The notes: generated by a model from the sequence alone, not told the origin. 64,000 nucleotides of DNA from Aequorivita iocasae (GCF_016757735.1 NZ_CP068439.1:1922001-1986000); one strand, 5' to 3'. Shown: positions 1 through 9,896, counted from the first letter of the stretch. Numbers and translations are program-made.

Positions 1-836
1 ACAAAAACTATAAAACGGCAGATTATAAAATTCTTGGCGGCCATTCCGTGGGCGGTATTTTTGTTATCAATACGGCAATAAACCATCCCGAACTTTTCAA
101 TGATTATATCGCCATAAGTCCCGCGCTTTGGTGGGGCAAAAATGCGATGGAGGATGTAATTGAAAACACTTGGGGCAAAACCGGAAGCACTACGGCTAGT
201 GTGTATATTTCACTCGCCAACGAACAGGGGATGGGCGTAAATGAATTCATCAAAAAGATTCCTAAAAATATGATGGGTAAAAACATACATTTTCAAGAGT
301 TTCCCAATGAAATCCATAATTCCGTTGGGCTTCCCACCTATAAATGGGCACTGGGCGATATTTTCAAAAACTGGTATGTAAAGGAAGAGTATTTTGATTC
401 TGCGGAAGCTTTAAAAAATCATTATTCCGAAGTGAAGAGACAATATGGCAGTATTTTCAATATTCCATATACCATTGTTGGAAATACCCATTATATGCTT
501 CAAAAAAATGAAAAGGAGCGAGCAAAAGTGCAAGCTGCTCTAAGGGAGCTCAATCCAAATGCATTGGTTCTTTTTAATACGTATAGAGCCGGGAAACTTG
601 TGGACAATAAAGATTATGCTGAAGCCGAACAGCTTTTAAATGATGCTTTGACCATCAATCCAAACAATTTTGACAGTTATGATGTTTTAGCCCGGATTAA
701 AATGGCAAACGGTAATACTGCCGAAGCAAACGAAACCATTGATAAAGCTTTAGGTTTGGCGAACAAACAACAGGCAAGACAATGGCAAATAAATGAGTTA
801 TTGGAAACTAAGGCCGAAATAAATAAAAAGCCGTAG
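1..836 (+). CDS. Alpha/beta-hydrolase esterase with TPR tail (5' partial)
   Basis: The reading frame is open from base 3 to the stop at 834-836, so the start lies before the window; the GTG at 48 is inside the gene. The first visible residues include GGHSVGG, the nucleophile elbow of the esterase D / BesA-like alpha/beta hydrolases (PF00756-type), with Ser as nucleophile. A conserved His in EIHNS follows about 90 residues later and is the likely catalytic histidine. The C-terminal ~70 residues (YAEAEQLLNDAL, NPNNFDSY) read as one or two TPR helices. Substrate is unknown; family members hydrolyse acyl or siderophore esters. The next gene starts 19 nt downstream on the same strand. Confidence 0.8.
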   Translation, partial: KNYKTADYKILGGHSVGGIFVINTAINHPELFNDYIAISPALWWGKNAMEDVIENTWGKTGSTTASVYISLANEQGMGVNEFIKKIPKNMMGKNIHFQEFPNEIHNSVGLPTYKWALGDIFKNWYVKEEYFDSAEALKNHYSEVKRQYGSIFNIPYTIVGNTHYMLQKNEKERAKVQAALRELNPNALVLFNTYRAGKLVDNKDYAEAEQLLNDALTINPNNFDSYDVLARIKMANGNTAEANETIDKALGLANKQQARQWQINELLETKAEINKKP

Positions 837-855
837 TTTTATTGAGAATATTATT

Positions 856-1383
856 ATGAAAATACTCTTTAAAATAGCGCGAATTATAACAGTTCTAATT
901 CTTTTCGGAATGGTTATGGGTTGTGATGACCCCAAGGAAATAAGCTCTTTTGACCCAAACCATTGGGAAGACCATTATGCGGAAATTCCCAAGAGTGATT
1001 CGTTACAATCTGGAAAAACCTATTTGAGTATCTATTCGCATATTTATAGTTTTACTTTGGAAAAATCGCAAAATCTCACTGCAATGGTCAGCCTTCGGAA
1101 TGTAAGCGATGGCGATACCATTTATATTTCAAAAGCAGATTATTACAATACCAAAGGAGAATTGATACGTAGCTATTTTGAAAAACCAATTCAACTTAAA
1201 CCTTTGGAAACCGTTGAAATCGTTATAGACGAAACGGATGAGCACGGAGGCAGCGGCGCCAATTTTATTTTTGAATGGACTACAAAAGCAACAACTCCCG
1301 AACCCATTTTTGAAGCAGTTATGACTTCGCTGCGGGGTTCGCAGGGATTGAGTTTTACAACACAGGGCAGAAGGATTGAGTGA
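856..1383 (+). CDS. Putative lipoprotein, unknown function
   Basis: A 175-residue protein with an N-terminal hydrophobic segment ending in the lipobox VMGC at about residues 20-23, so it is probably a lipoprotein exported by Sec and cleaved by signal peptidase II. The mature part (about 150 residues) alternates polar and hydrophobic residues like a beta-sandwich. I recognise no domain. It lies 19 nt after the esterase and may be cotranscribed with it. Confidence 0.7.
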   Translation: MKILFKIARIITVLILFGMVMGCDDPKEISSFDPNHWEDHYAEIPKSDSLQSGKTYLSIYSHIYSFTLEKSQNLTAMVSLRNVSDGDTIYISKADYYNTKGELIRSYFEKPIQLKPLETVEIVIDETDEHGGSGANFIFEWTTKATTPEPIFEAVMTSLRGSQGLSFTTQGRRIE

Positions 1384-1539
1384 AATATGAATTACGAGCG
1401 ACGAATTACGAGAATGACGAAAGTGGAAATTAGAAATACGAAGTAAGAATACCGAATCCCGAATCCCAAATCAACCAAAACAATTTTGAATTCTGAATTC
1501 AAAATTGTTTTCGTTATTTTTGAAGCAAAGAAGAATTTA
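1384..1539. repeat. Degenerate spacer repeats and 17-bp inverted repeat
   Basis: The spacer contains short imperfect direct repeats (GAATTACGAG twice near the start, then CGAATCCC repeated). It ends in a perfect 17-bp inverted repeat, 1477-1493 against 1495-1511, around a single T. The hairpin would be AT-rich and lies just ahead of yaaA. It could end the upstream transcript or be spacer decoration common in flavobacterial genomes. It is not coding. Confidence 0.5.
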
Positions 1540-2301
1540 ATGAAAATAGTTATATCCCCAGCAAAAACGCTGGATTTTGAATCAAAACTTCCCACTGCCC
1601 GCGCCACCCAGCCCAAGTTTTTGGAGGAAGCCGAAATGATAAACAACAAGCTGGAGCGTAAAAGCAAAAAAGCGATAGGTAAGTTGATGGACATCAGCGA
1701 TAAATTGGCCGAACTCAATTACCAACGTTATAAGGAATTCCAGACTCCTTTCACAAAACAAAATGCCCGACCAGCAGTCTATGCCTTTGCTGGCGATGTT
1801 TACGCGGGTTTGGACGCTTATACCATTCCTTCGGAAAAGATTGATCTGTTGCAGGATTCCCTCCGAATCCTTTCGGGAATGTACGGAATGTTGCGTCCGT
1901 TGGATTTGATTCAGCCCTATCGGTTGGAAATGGGCACCAAACTTCCTATGAATCGTAAAAAAGATTTGTATGCTTTTTGGAAAAAAACACTTACCGAAAC
2001 TTTGAATAACGAATTGGAAGAAGGCGAGCTTTTCTTAAATCTTGCCAGCGTTGAATATTTCAATGCCATTGATGAAAAGAAATTGAAAGTGCCCGTTATC
2101 TCGCCAGTTTTTAAGGATTTCAAAAATGACAAACTGAAAATAATTTCGTTCTTCGCCAAAAAAGCACGTGGCAGTATGAGCCGTTTTGCGATTGATAAGA
2201 ATGTAAAAACCTTGGATGAATTGAAAGCGTTTAATTATGATGGTTATGGTTTCAGTGAAGAATATACTGAAAAGGAGAGTGAGCCTGTTTTTATTCGATA
2301 A
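1540..2301 (+). CDS. yaaA: Peroxide stress protein YaaA (UPF0246)
   Basis: A 253-residue protein beginning [15 protein letters not shown], the canonical start of the YaaA/DUF328 family, with the conserved C-terminal block [13 protein letters not shown]. An in-frame start at 1486 exists, but the extra residues come from the inverted repeat and do not match the family, so the ATG at 1540 is chosen. In E. coli YaaA limits intracellular iron and DNA damage during peroxide stress; the same role is inferred here. Length matches the usual 250-258 residues. Confidence 0.93.
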   Translation: MKIVISPAKTLDFESKLPTARATQPKFLEEAEMINNKLERKSKKAIGKLMDISDKLAELNYQRYKEFQTPFTKQNARPAVYAFAGDVYAGLDAYTIPSEKIDLLQDSLRILSGMYGMLRPLDLIQPYRLEMGTKLPMNRKKDLYAFWKKTLTETLNNELEEGELFLNLASVEYFNAIDEKKLKVPVISPVFKDFKNDKLKIISFFAKKARGSMSRFAIDKNVKTLDELKAFNYDGYGFSEEYTEKESEPVFIR

Positions 2302-2349
2302 ATCTAAAATCTAAGTGTCCAGAAATCTAATAATCTAGATATCTAAAAT

Positions 2350-3009
2350 TTGTTCCACCACATCCACCCATACCCGCCATTTATTCCCGAAAATGCAACC
2401 AAACTGATAGTGGGAACCCTTCCGCCACCACGTTTCACAACCGGGGAATTGAAAGAGGGCGATGTGGATTTTTGTTACGGCAGCCGCGACGGACAATTAT
2501 GGTTGATTTTGGATAAAATATTCGGCTTGGATCTAAAATTTGAAACCACAGCCGAAGCAATTAAGCAACGCGAACATTTTTTAATAAAAAGAGGTATCGG
2601 AATCTGCGATATGGTGGCTTCTGCCAGAAGAGAAAAAATTGATGCTTCAGATATTGGAATGTTGGAAGTGGAACTGCGCGATTTGGTTGCCGTGCTTCAG
2701 CAAAATCCTAAAATTGATACGTTGCTTTTCACGGGCGGAAATAGCAAAAACGGTCCGGAATATTTCTTCCGAAGAAAACTGAAAGAGTGCAATATTTCCC
2801 TGAAGTTGGTTTCAAATAAGGTGCCTCGAATCCATACATTTCAACTTCCGGAAAATGGCAGAACTGTAAAAACAGTTTCATTAATAGCACCATCAGGAGC
2901 AGCTAATAGAGCTGTTGGCAGCCTTTCAGCCTATAAAAAAATGAAAGATGAATTCCCCGAAAAAACTACGATAGATTTTCGGGTGGAACAATACCGTCCA
3001 TTTTTTTAA
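2350..3009 (+). CDS. Uracil-DNA glycosylase family protein
   Basis: A 219-residue protein. The N-terminal block KLIVGTLPPPRF resembles the motif-A region of the uracil-DNA-glycosylase superfamily, and LLFTGGNSKNG and SLIAPSGAANRA fit later strands of that fold. The start must be TTG at 2350 or further inside: an in-frame TAA lies at 2344-2346 and no ATG precedes the conserved region. Flavobacterial relatives are usually annotated as UDG family protein; excision activity has to be inferred. It follows yaaA by 48 nt containing ATCTAAAATCTAA-type spacer repeats. Confidence 0.75.
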   Translation: MFHHIHPYPPFIPENATKLIVGTLPPPRFTTGELKEGDVDFCYGSRDGQLWLILDKIFGLDLKFETTAEAIKQREHFLIKRGIGICDMVASARREKIDASDIGMLEVELRDLVAVLQQNPKIDTLLFTGGNSKNGPEYFFRRKLKECNISLKLVSNKVPRIHTFQLPENGRTVKTVSLIAPSGAANRAVGSLSAYKKMKDEFPEKTTIDFRVEQYRPFF

Positions 3010-3210
3010 ACATTAAACTTGAGACAGGAATAACAATCTGTTAATAAACAACTTACGGCCAATTAATCGCTGGGCCTATTGCTGGGCTTTATTTGCAGCT
3101 AGAAAAAAATCCCCAATATTTCATAAATTCTGTTGCCTTATTATTTGGCAATTACTACAATTTAGATTATTTTTAACGACATTTTAACTTTTAATTTAAA
3201 TTATCAATTT

Positions 3211-6200
3211 ATGAAGAAAATTACATTATTACTCTTGCTGGTTTTTTTTGCCGCAGGAACTACTTTTGCCCAATGTATTGTGACGACACCGTATTTGACG
3301 GTGAACTCCAATAATAGTGGCAACGTTCAGACTATTTCTACCTGTAGTTATGGGGGGGATTACAATACTGTAAATGCCCTTATCATTGGAGCAAACTATC
3401 GCTTTACTTCTGCTGCGGGTTATGTGACAATTACAGATACAAGTAACAATGTACTGGGATTTGGTCCAACTCCAGTGACAATCAATAACATTTCAGTTGC
3501 CTCTATCAGGTTGCACAACACTACTAGTGCTGCTCCTGCTTGTGGAACTGATACTTCTTGTCACACTACAACCATCCAACGACTTATTCCGCCGCCGGCC
3601 AATGATCTTTGTGTGAATGCTATCAATATAGGTTCTGACGGAACTATTGCTGGAACAACATTAGGGGCCACTGTAGATAGCGCAGGAACTTGTAACGGTG
3701 TTACTAACACTGTTGCTGGGGTATGGTATTCCTTTACCGATGTTACGGGAGTAGGTTCAACAGTAACCATAAATACGTGTTCTGCCATTGGATATGACAC
3801 CAAACTTTCAGTATATACAGGAAGCTGTGGAGCCTTTACTTGCGTTACTGCTAATGATGATGCAGGTGCCGCCTGTGGTATCAGCAGTGTAAGAAGTGAA
3901 GTAACCTTTACTACTGATGGTTCTTCTACCTATTACGTGTTGGTACATGGATTTAGCACCACTGGGAATTTTGAATTAAATGTATCTGGTTTGCCAACAT
4001 TAGGCGATCCGCCAGTTATTGCTTGTCCATCTAATATTACTGCAAACAATGCGCCTGGCCAATGTTCAGCGGTTGTAAACTTTACTGGAGTAGCTTTTGA
4101 TACCGAAGATGGAAACATCTCTGGCGATATTGTTGCCACCCCTCCAAGCGGAAGTGATTTTCCTGTAGGTGATACTACTGTAACCCTTTCGGTAACTGAT
4201 AGCGATGGAAATACTTCGACTTGTAATTTTATCGTTACTGTAATAGATAATGAATTACCAGTAGCAGTATGCCAAGACATAACTGTAGAGCTCGATCCTG
4301 TTACAGGAGTTGCGAATATTACGGCTGCCGATGTGGATAATGGTTCGTCAGACAATTGTGGAATAGCTTCAATGACTCTTGATGTTTCTTCTTTTGACTG
4401 TTCCATGACAGGCGCTAACACTGTTGTTATGACTGTTACAGATGATTCTGGAAACATATCTACTTGTACTTCTACGGTTACTGTTGAGGACAACACCGCT
4501 CCTGAAATATTCTGTGTAGGTGGTTTTGGTACTTTTACAGAATCAGAAGATTTTGAAGCTGGCTTACCATCTGGCTGGTCAACTGTAGTTAATACAGGTA
4601 CTTGCGATTGGATCAATAGTGGAGATATGCCTACCGGCGATGATTTCCCAACATTGGCAATGCTTTTTGATGATGATGACTGTGGTCTTGGTGCACCGGC
4701 AAGTAACGTAACGCTACTTTCGGCTGTGTATGATTTAACTGGAGCTTCAAACGTATCCCTTGGCTATGATGTTGCTTTCCAGGAGTCTGGAACACAAACT
4801 TTTACGGTTGAGGTTTTTGATGGTACAGCTTGGCAACAAATTGCCCTTTATGAAGATGATCTGGATCCAGACATCCAGACAGAAACTATCGATGCTTCTG
4901 CATATGCCAATGCGAATTTCCAAGTTCGTTGGACTTATGACGACAATGGCGGCGAATGGGGCTGGGGAGCTGGCGTTGACAACTTCCTGTTGAGCTACGA
5001 TGCTTCCTCAGGAGGAGGTCTTGATGTCTTTCTAGATGCTAACGGTATGGCTAGTATAGACCCTATGGATTTGCTTGTAAACGTAAATGAAGCTTGTGGA
5101 TATACTATTACTGCAGGTGGAGTAGGTGGCGGAACTATGGGATCGCTTTCTACTTTATTTACTTCAAACAACGGTGGATCACCTGGTTGGGCTGTTATGT
5201 ACGACCTTACCGTAGGTCCAAATGACATCGAGGTTACTGATATTGATGTGAACATTGACGGTACCTCTACCTTCAACCTTGATATGTATACCTTAGTAGG
5301 TACCTATGTTGGTAACGAGACAAATGCTGCTGCATGGGGTTCTCCCGCGGCTTCTGGAACTGGAACCGGACTTGGAATAGACCAGCCTAGTAACGCAGTG
5401 CTTTCTACCCCGGTAGTTTTGAGCGCGAACACCACTTATGGTATCGCTATAGTGACCGACTCTGGTCAAAACTACACCAATGGTGATGGATCCAACCAAA
5501 ACTTCTCGAATGCAGACCTATCATTGTCTTTAGGTACTGCCGTTGCAGGATTGTTTACTGGATCTGTGTTCTCTCCACGTGTGTGGAATGGTACTATAAA
5601 CTATACTACAACTGGAGGTTCAGGCCTTGATTTTACTTGTGCAGATCTTGGTGAGAACCAAGTAGAAGTTACTGTTACTGACAATAGTGGTAACGAATCT
5701 ACTTGTATTGCAATTGTAAACGTAATAGATCTTATTGCACCTGTTATTACTTGTGGACCTCCTGTAATTACTGAAACTGAAGAAGTAGACTTTGAAGGAA
5801 GCTCTATACCTAATGGGTGGACTACTCAGATTAATGCAGGTTCGCAGGACTGGACTTTTGGTTCCGGTGATATGCCCACAGGCACTGACTTCCCTTCTAA
5901 TGCAGCCATCTTTGATGACGACGCTGCAGGTAACGGCGCAGTGAACAATGCTACGCTTATATCTCCAGTATATGATCTAAGCGGTGCTTCTACTGCCTCA
6001 TTATCTTTTGATTATGCAATGCAAGAGTTCCTTGGTGATGGTACGCTTACTGTTGAAGTTTATGACGGTGCCGCATGGCAAGAGATCTTGTTTGTAGATG
6101 TGAGTACCAACCCAACCAATACAGGCGCTATTGATTTGGCGGCTTACTTAAACGCTAACTTCCAAGTTCGTTATACTTATGATGATGAAGGCGGCTGGGG

Positions 6201-7002
6201 CTGGGGTGCCGGTGTTGATAATTTCGAGCTTACCTATTCTATCGTTCCAACGAGCAACATTGTAGAAATCGAATTGGGTCCTGATGGTACTACTTCTGTA
6301 GATCCATACAGTCTTGTATCCAACATAGATGAAGCTTGTGGTATTTCTACAATCGCTGTAGATGTGCCAACAGTTAGTTGTGCTGATATAGGAGGTACGT
6401 TTATGATAACTGTATTTGTTAGTGATACTAGCGGCAACATTGCTTCTTGTATTGCAGAGGTAAGTGTAGTTGACAGACTTGCACCAGAACTTACCTGCCC
6501 AGCCGATCAAACCGTTGATCCGGGAGCAGGCAACCTGTTCTACATCTTGCCTGATTATTTCGCCACTGGCGAGGCAACAGCTGATGACAACTGTACAGAT
6601 CCTGTGACTATCACAACCCAAGACCCGGCTCCTGGAACGGCACTTCCTGATGGAACTTATACCATTACGATGACCGCCACCGATGAGTACGGAAACACAG
6701 CTACCTGTGACTTTGAGCTTACCGTGGAAACTGTTCTTGGCGTGGATACCAACTCACTGGAGACCGGACTGGCACTATATCCAAATCCAGCGAGCAGCGT
6801 TGTGAACCTTGTCAACAAGACCAACATCTCCCTAGAGAAGATGATGATCTATGACATAAACGGAAAACTAGTAAACCAAACAGACCTTCGCACTATGCAA
6901 GGTGAAAGAGCAGTAGATGTTTCATCACTTGCTTCTGGAGTTTACATGGTACAGATTATTGGTGACAACGCAAGCACTGTGAAGCGCTTGATTAAAGAAT
7001 AA
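3211..7002 (+). CDS. Large HYR-domain surface protein, T9SS type A
   Basis: A 1263-residue secreted protein. Order: signal peptide (1-20, ending TTFAQ); an N-terminal beta region; a PPANDLC-type module (about 128-260); HYR repeats (about 263-430) with paired Cys and DNxxPxxxC linkers; a MAM/jelly-roll-like domain (about 443-595); a further HYR-like segment interrupted by a Gly-rich insert (about 635-803); a second MAM-like domain (about 853-1005) homologous to the first; more HYR; and a type A T9SS sorting domain (about 1188-1263: LYPNPASS, YDINGK, LASGVYMVQI). It should be exported by Sec, cross the outer membrane by T9SS and be attached to the cell surface or released. Adhesion or matrix binding is inferred from HYR domains. 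A strong terminator follows. Confidence 0.88.
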   Translation: MKKITLLLLLVFFAAGTTFAQCIVTTPYLTVNSNNSGNVQTISTCSYGGDYNTVNALIIGANYRFTSAAGYVTITDTSNNVLGFGPTPVTINNISVASIRLHNTTSAAPACGTDTSCHTTTIQRLIPPPANDLCVNAINIGSDGTIAGTTLGATVDSAGTCNGVTNTVAGVWYSFTDVTGVGSTVTINTCSAIGYDTKLSVYTGSCGAFTCVTANDDAGAACGISSVRSEVTFTTDGSSTYYVLVHGFSTTGNFELNVSGLPTLGDPPVIACPSNITANNAPGQCSAVVNFTGVAFDTEDGNISGDIVATPPSGSDFPVGDTTVTLSVTDSDGNTSTCNFIVTVIDNELPVAVCQDITVELDPVTGVANITAADVDNGSSDNCGIASMTLDVSSFDCSMTGANTVVMTVTDDSGNISTCTSTVTVEDNTAPEIFCVGGFGTFTESEDFEAGLPSGWSTVVNTGTCDWINSGDMPTGDDFPTLAMLFDDDDCGLGAPASNVTLLSAVYDLTGASNVSLGYDVAFQESGTQTFTVEVFDGTAWQQIALYEDDLDPDIQTETIDASAYANANFQVRWTYDDNGGEWGWGAGVDNFLLSYDASSGGGLDVFLDANGMASIDPMDLLVNVNEACGYTITAGGVGGGTMGSLSTLFTSNNGGSPGWAVMYDLTVGPNDIEVTDIDVNIDGTSTFNLDMYTLVGTYVGNETNAAAWGSPAASGTGTGLGIDQPSNAVLSTPVVLSANTTYGIAIVTDSGQNYTNGDGSNQNFSNADLSLSLGTAVAGLFTGSVFSPRVWNGTINYTTTGGSGLDFTCADLGENQVEVTVTDNSGNESTCIAIVNVIDLIAPVITCGPPVITETEEVDFEGSSIPNGWTTQINAGSQDWTFGSGDMPTGTDFPSNAAIFDDDAAGNGAVNNATLISPVYDLSGASTASLSFDYAMQEFLGDGTLTVEVYDGAAWQEILFVDVSTNPTNTGAIDLAAYLNANFQVRYTYDDEGGWGWGAGVDNFELTYSIVPTSNIVEIELGPDGTTSVDPYSLVSNIDEACGISTIAVDVPTVSCADIGGTFMITVFVSDTSGNIASCIAEVSVVDRLAPELTCPADQTVDPGAGNLFYILPDYFATGEATADDNCTDPVTITTQDPAPGTALPDGTYTITMTATDEYGNTATCDFELTVETVLGVDTNSLETGLALYPNPASSVVNLVNKTNISLEKMMIYDINGKLVNQTDLRTMQGERAVDVSSLASGVYMVQIIGDNASTVKRLIKE

Positions 7003-7026
7003 TCACCAAATAACCAACCAAAAAAG

Positions 7027-7059
7027 AAAACCCCCTCAGCTTTTGCTGAGGGGGTTTTT
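7027..7059 (+). terminator. Rho-independent terminator after HYR protein
   Basis: A perfect 14-bp stem (7027-7040 / 7045-7058) with GC core CCCCCTCAGC, a TTTT loop and a T-run downstream. It lies 24 nt after the HYR gene stop. Confidence 0.93.
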
Positions 7060-7097
7060 GATTATAGGTACTTCACTATTTACATCTTCCAATTATG

Positions 7098-7105
7098 TAT
7101 CTTTA
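7098..7105 (+). promoter_or_regulatory. Probable -7 element for dcp
   Basis: TATCTTTA is close to the Bacteroidota -7 consensus TAnnTTTG and lies 24 nt before the chosen dcp ATG, just after the preceding terminator. No clear -33 TTTG is visible. Confidence 0.5.
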
Positions 7106-7129
7106 CGGGTCGTATTAAAAATCAATAAA

Positions 7130-9256
7130 ATGAAAAATGCAATTCCTTTATTTATATTAGCCCTTATGGTGGTGGCTTGTAAAAATTCCAAAGAAAAAGA
7201 AGACCCAAATCAAACTGAAGAACAAATGAATAAGATTGAAAATCCGTTACTTTCAGAAAGTACCTTACCCTATGGTGCACCTGATTTTTCCAAAATTAAG
7301 GATGAACATTTTAAAGCGGCAATGCTTGAAGGAATAGAACAACAAAAGAAAGCCGTAGAGGCAATTGCCAATTCTGAAGAGGAACCCACTTTTGAAAATA
7401 CCGTCCTTGCCCTTGAAAAAAGTGGTGAATTATTAAATAAATCTTCACAAATATTTTATGCACTTGCAGCGGCAAATACCAATGAGATATTGCAGGCAGT
7501 GGAGGCAGAAATGGCTCCAAAATTTGCTGCCCAAAATGATATGATTTATTTGAATGATAAACTGTTCAAGCGCTTTAAAACACTTCACGATAAAAAAGAA
7601 GATCTAAATCTCGATGCTGAATCTTTAAAACTTTTGAAAGAATATTATGAGGATTTTGAAATAGCGGGCGCCAATCTCTCTTCGGCAGATAAAGAAAAGC
7701 TTAGGCAATACAATGAAAAAATTGCTACACTAACTACTAAGTTTGGAAGAACCCTTTTGGATGCCAACAATGCCGGAGGAGTTACTTTTACGGATAAAGC
7801 AGAATTAGCCGGAGTTGATGAAGATTTCCTAAAGTCCAAAGAACACAAAGACGGAAATGGGTGGACCATTCCGTTACAGAATACTACCCAACAACCTTTA
7901 CTGCAATCCATGGAAAATAGGGCAAGCCGCGAAAAGCTTTTTAAAGCTGCATGGCATAGAGCAGACCAAGGTGCAAACAACACAAGCGAAATAATAAAGG
8001 AATTGGTGGAAGTACGGGCACAAAAAGCGAAACTTCTTGGCTTTAACAATTTTGCGGAGTGGAGTCTTCAAAAAACTATGGCAAAAACTCCTGAAAAAGT
8101 AAATGATTTTTTTAGCGGCCTAATTCCAGCCGCTACTGCAAAAGCAGAAGCTGAAGCTGCTGAAATACAGAAAATGATTAAAGCAAAAGGACAAAATTTC
8201 ACATTAGAACCTTGGGACTGGAATTATTACGCCGAAATGGTTCGAAAGCAAAAATACGATCTCGATGAAAATCAAATAAAACCTTATTTTGAAATTAACA
8301 ACGTATTGGAAAAAGGGGTATTCTATGCGGCAAATAAACTTTACGGCATTACTTATAAACCCAGAACCGATATTCCAACTTATCACGAAGATGTAAAAGT
8401 CTATGAACTTTTTGAAGAAGATGGCGAGCCATTGGGCCTTTTTTATACAGATTATTTTGCACGCCCCAGTAAGAGTGGTGGTGCATGGATGGACAATTTT
8501 GTAACCCAGTCTAAACTGTATAACAAAAAGCCCGTTATCTATAATGTGTGTAATTATCCAAAACCAGCAAATGGCGAACCTGCTTTATTGACCTATGATG
8601 AGGTGGAAACTATGTTCCATGAGTTTGGCCATGCGCTGCATGGGTTCTTTGCAAACCAAAAATATCCTTCCCTTTCAGGGACTGCAGTGGCGCGTGATTT
8701 CGTGGAGTTTCCCTCGCAGTTCAATGAAAACTGGGCGTTATATCCTGAAGTTTTGAAAAATTATGCCCTTCACTATAAAACAGGGGAGCAGATTCCACAT
8801 GCCCTAATTGACAAAATTAAGAACTCGGGCACATTTAATCAAGGGTATAGTTTAACGGAAAATTTGGCTGCATCAAATTTAGATATGCAGTGGCATACTA
8901 TTTCATCTGATAAAAAGATAGATGATGTAGATGCTTTTGAAAAAGAAGCTTTACAAAGAACTAAACTCGACGTAGTTCATGCGGTTCCTCCAAGATATCG
9001 CTCCACCTATTTCTCCCATATTTTTGCAGGAGGATATGCTGCTGGTTATTATTCCTATTCATGGACAGAGATGTTGCACCACGATGCCTACAATTGGTTT
9101 GAGAACAATGGAGGGATGACACGAAAGAATGGACAGCGTTTCCGTGATATGGTATTGTCTAGAGGAAATACAATGAACATGGAAGAAATGTATAAAAATT
9201 GGCGAGGAAGTGCTCCTAAAATTGGGCCTATGCTGAAGGCGAGAGGCTTAAAGTAA
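7130..9256 (+). CDS. dcp: M3 family peptidyl-dipeptidase Dcp, lipoprotein
   Basis: A 708-residue zinc peptidase. The signature HEFGHALH begins at about residue 497 (two His ligands and the catalytic Glu); the third ligand is expected in the following FVEFPSQ block. The C-terminal PPRYRSTYFSHIF region is typical of Dcp/oligopeptidase A. The N-terminus MKNAIPLFILALMVVAC is a lipoprotein signal with Cys at 17, so the enzyme is probably periplasmic and membrane-anchored, unlike cytoplasmic E. coli Dcp. The ATG at 7130 is preferred over an upstream start at 7043 inside the terminator. Role: removal of C-terminal dipeptides from peptides. Confidence 0.93.
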   Translation: MKNAIPLFILALMVVACKNSKEKEDPNQTEEQMNKIENPLLSESTLPYGAPDFSKIKDEHFKAAMLEGIEQQKKAVEAIANSEEEPTFENTVLALEKSGELLNKSSQIFYALAAANTNEILQAVEAEMAPKFAAQNDMIYLNDKLFKRFKTLHDKKEDLNLDAESLKLLKEYYEDFEIAGANLSSADKEKLRQYNEKIATLTTKFGRTLLDANNAGGVTFTDKAELAGVDEDFLKSKEHKDGNGWTIPLQNTTQQPLLQSMENRASREKLFKAAWHRADQGANNTSEIIKELVEVRAQKAKLLGFNNFAEWSLQKTMAKTPEKVNDFFSGLIPAATAKAEAEAAEIQKMIKAKGQNFTLEPWDWNYYAEMVRKQKYDLDENQIKPYFEINNVLEKGVFYAANKLYGITYKPRTDIPTYHEDVKVYELFEEDGEPLGLFYTDYFARPSKSGGAWMDNFVTQSKLYNKKPVIYNVCNYPKPANGEPALLTYDEVETMFHEFGHALHGFFANQKYPSLSGTAVARDFVEFPSQFNENWALYPEVLKNYALHYKTGEQIPHALIDKIKNSGTFNQGYSLTENLAASNLDMQWHTISSDKKIDDVDAFEKEALQRTKLDVVHAVPPRYRSTYFSHIFAGGYAAGYYSYSWTEMLHHDAYNWFENNGGMTRKNGQRFRDMVLSRGNTMNMEEMYKNWRGSAPKIGPMLKARGLK

Positions 9257-9272
9257 AATTGTAAATAAACCT

Positions 9273-9312
9273 CGAATTCACGAATGTTTTTTTAAAATTA
9301 TTCGTGAATTCG
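9273..9312. repeat. Inverted repeat CGAATTCACGAAT, possible terminator
   Basis: Perfect 13-bp arms at 9273-9285 and 9300-9312 around a T/A-rich 14-nt loop. It sits between the convergent dcp gene and a broken minus-strand gene, and could terminate from both sides. The sequence type is common between flavobacterial genes. Confidence 0.6.
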
Positions 9313-9333
9313 TGGTTTTACATTAAATACATT

Positions 9334-9896
9334 TTAACTTTTTAAAGGAAATGTAATCCCCACTGCAAATGCTCCAGCGAATTGTTCCACAGATGGCTGG
9401 AAGTAATAAGAAAATCCTAAGTCAACATTATTGTTTTTTCCTAATTCCAATCCCAAAGCGAATGGAATATGGTAAATAACTCCTTTTCTATTTATGTATC
9501 AAAGGTTGTGATTGTTTCAAACTTTCCGATTGAAGCTCCTATTCCTATTTCCGTATAGGGGGCTACCCAAGGTATTGGAGCTCTTAATCTTACTTTTCCC
9601 CCTGCTAAAAATGCTTTTGATTCCGCTTTTTCATTAGTGGGATTGTTATTTATGTCTTTTCCATTTGAATTTGTTATAATAAAACCTGCATAAGGTCTCA
9701 TTTCAAACCAAGAGGCTACCTTTAGTACTAATTCTCCCTGGGCCAAAAAACCTGTAGCAACTACATCATCAACGCTGTTATATGGTGCGCTAAGTCCATA
9801 GCCAACTTGGGCATTAATTGATTTTTCTTTTATGAATTGTGCTTTTAATAAATTTGAAGATAGAATTATTATTAACAGTATTATTGTCTTTCTCAA
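9334..9896 (-). pseudogene. Outer-membrane beta-barrel protein, frameshifted
   Basis: The first frame (9896 to a stop at 9492) gives 134 residues with signal peptide MRKTIILLIIILSSNLLKAQ and amphipathic strands. It stops after KFETITTFDT. The alternative frame continues at once (INRKGVIYHIPFALGLEL and so on) for about 50 residues to a stop at 9334, ending in a barrel-like strand FAVGITFPLKS. The two parts join as one ~185-residue barrel if one base is restored near 9491-9495. It is either a true frameshift or an assembly error. Function is unknown beyond a porin-like fold. Confidence 0.75.

Noticed and set aside
3561..6621. Several minus-strand ORFs inside the HYR gene
   Set aside because: They are antisense to a repetitive protein with clear domains, and show no recognisable features.
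7043..7129. Longer N-terminus of the M3 peptidase
   Set aside because: It starts within the preceding terminator and places extra residues before the lipoprotein signal.
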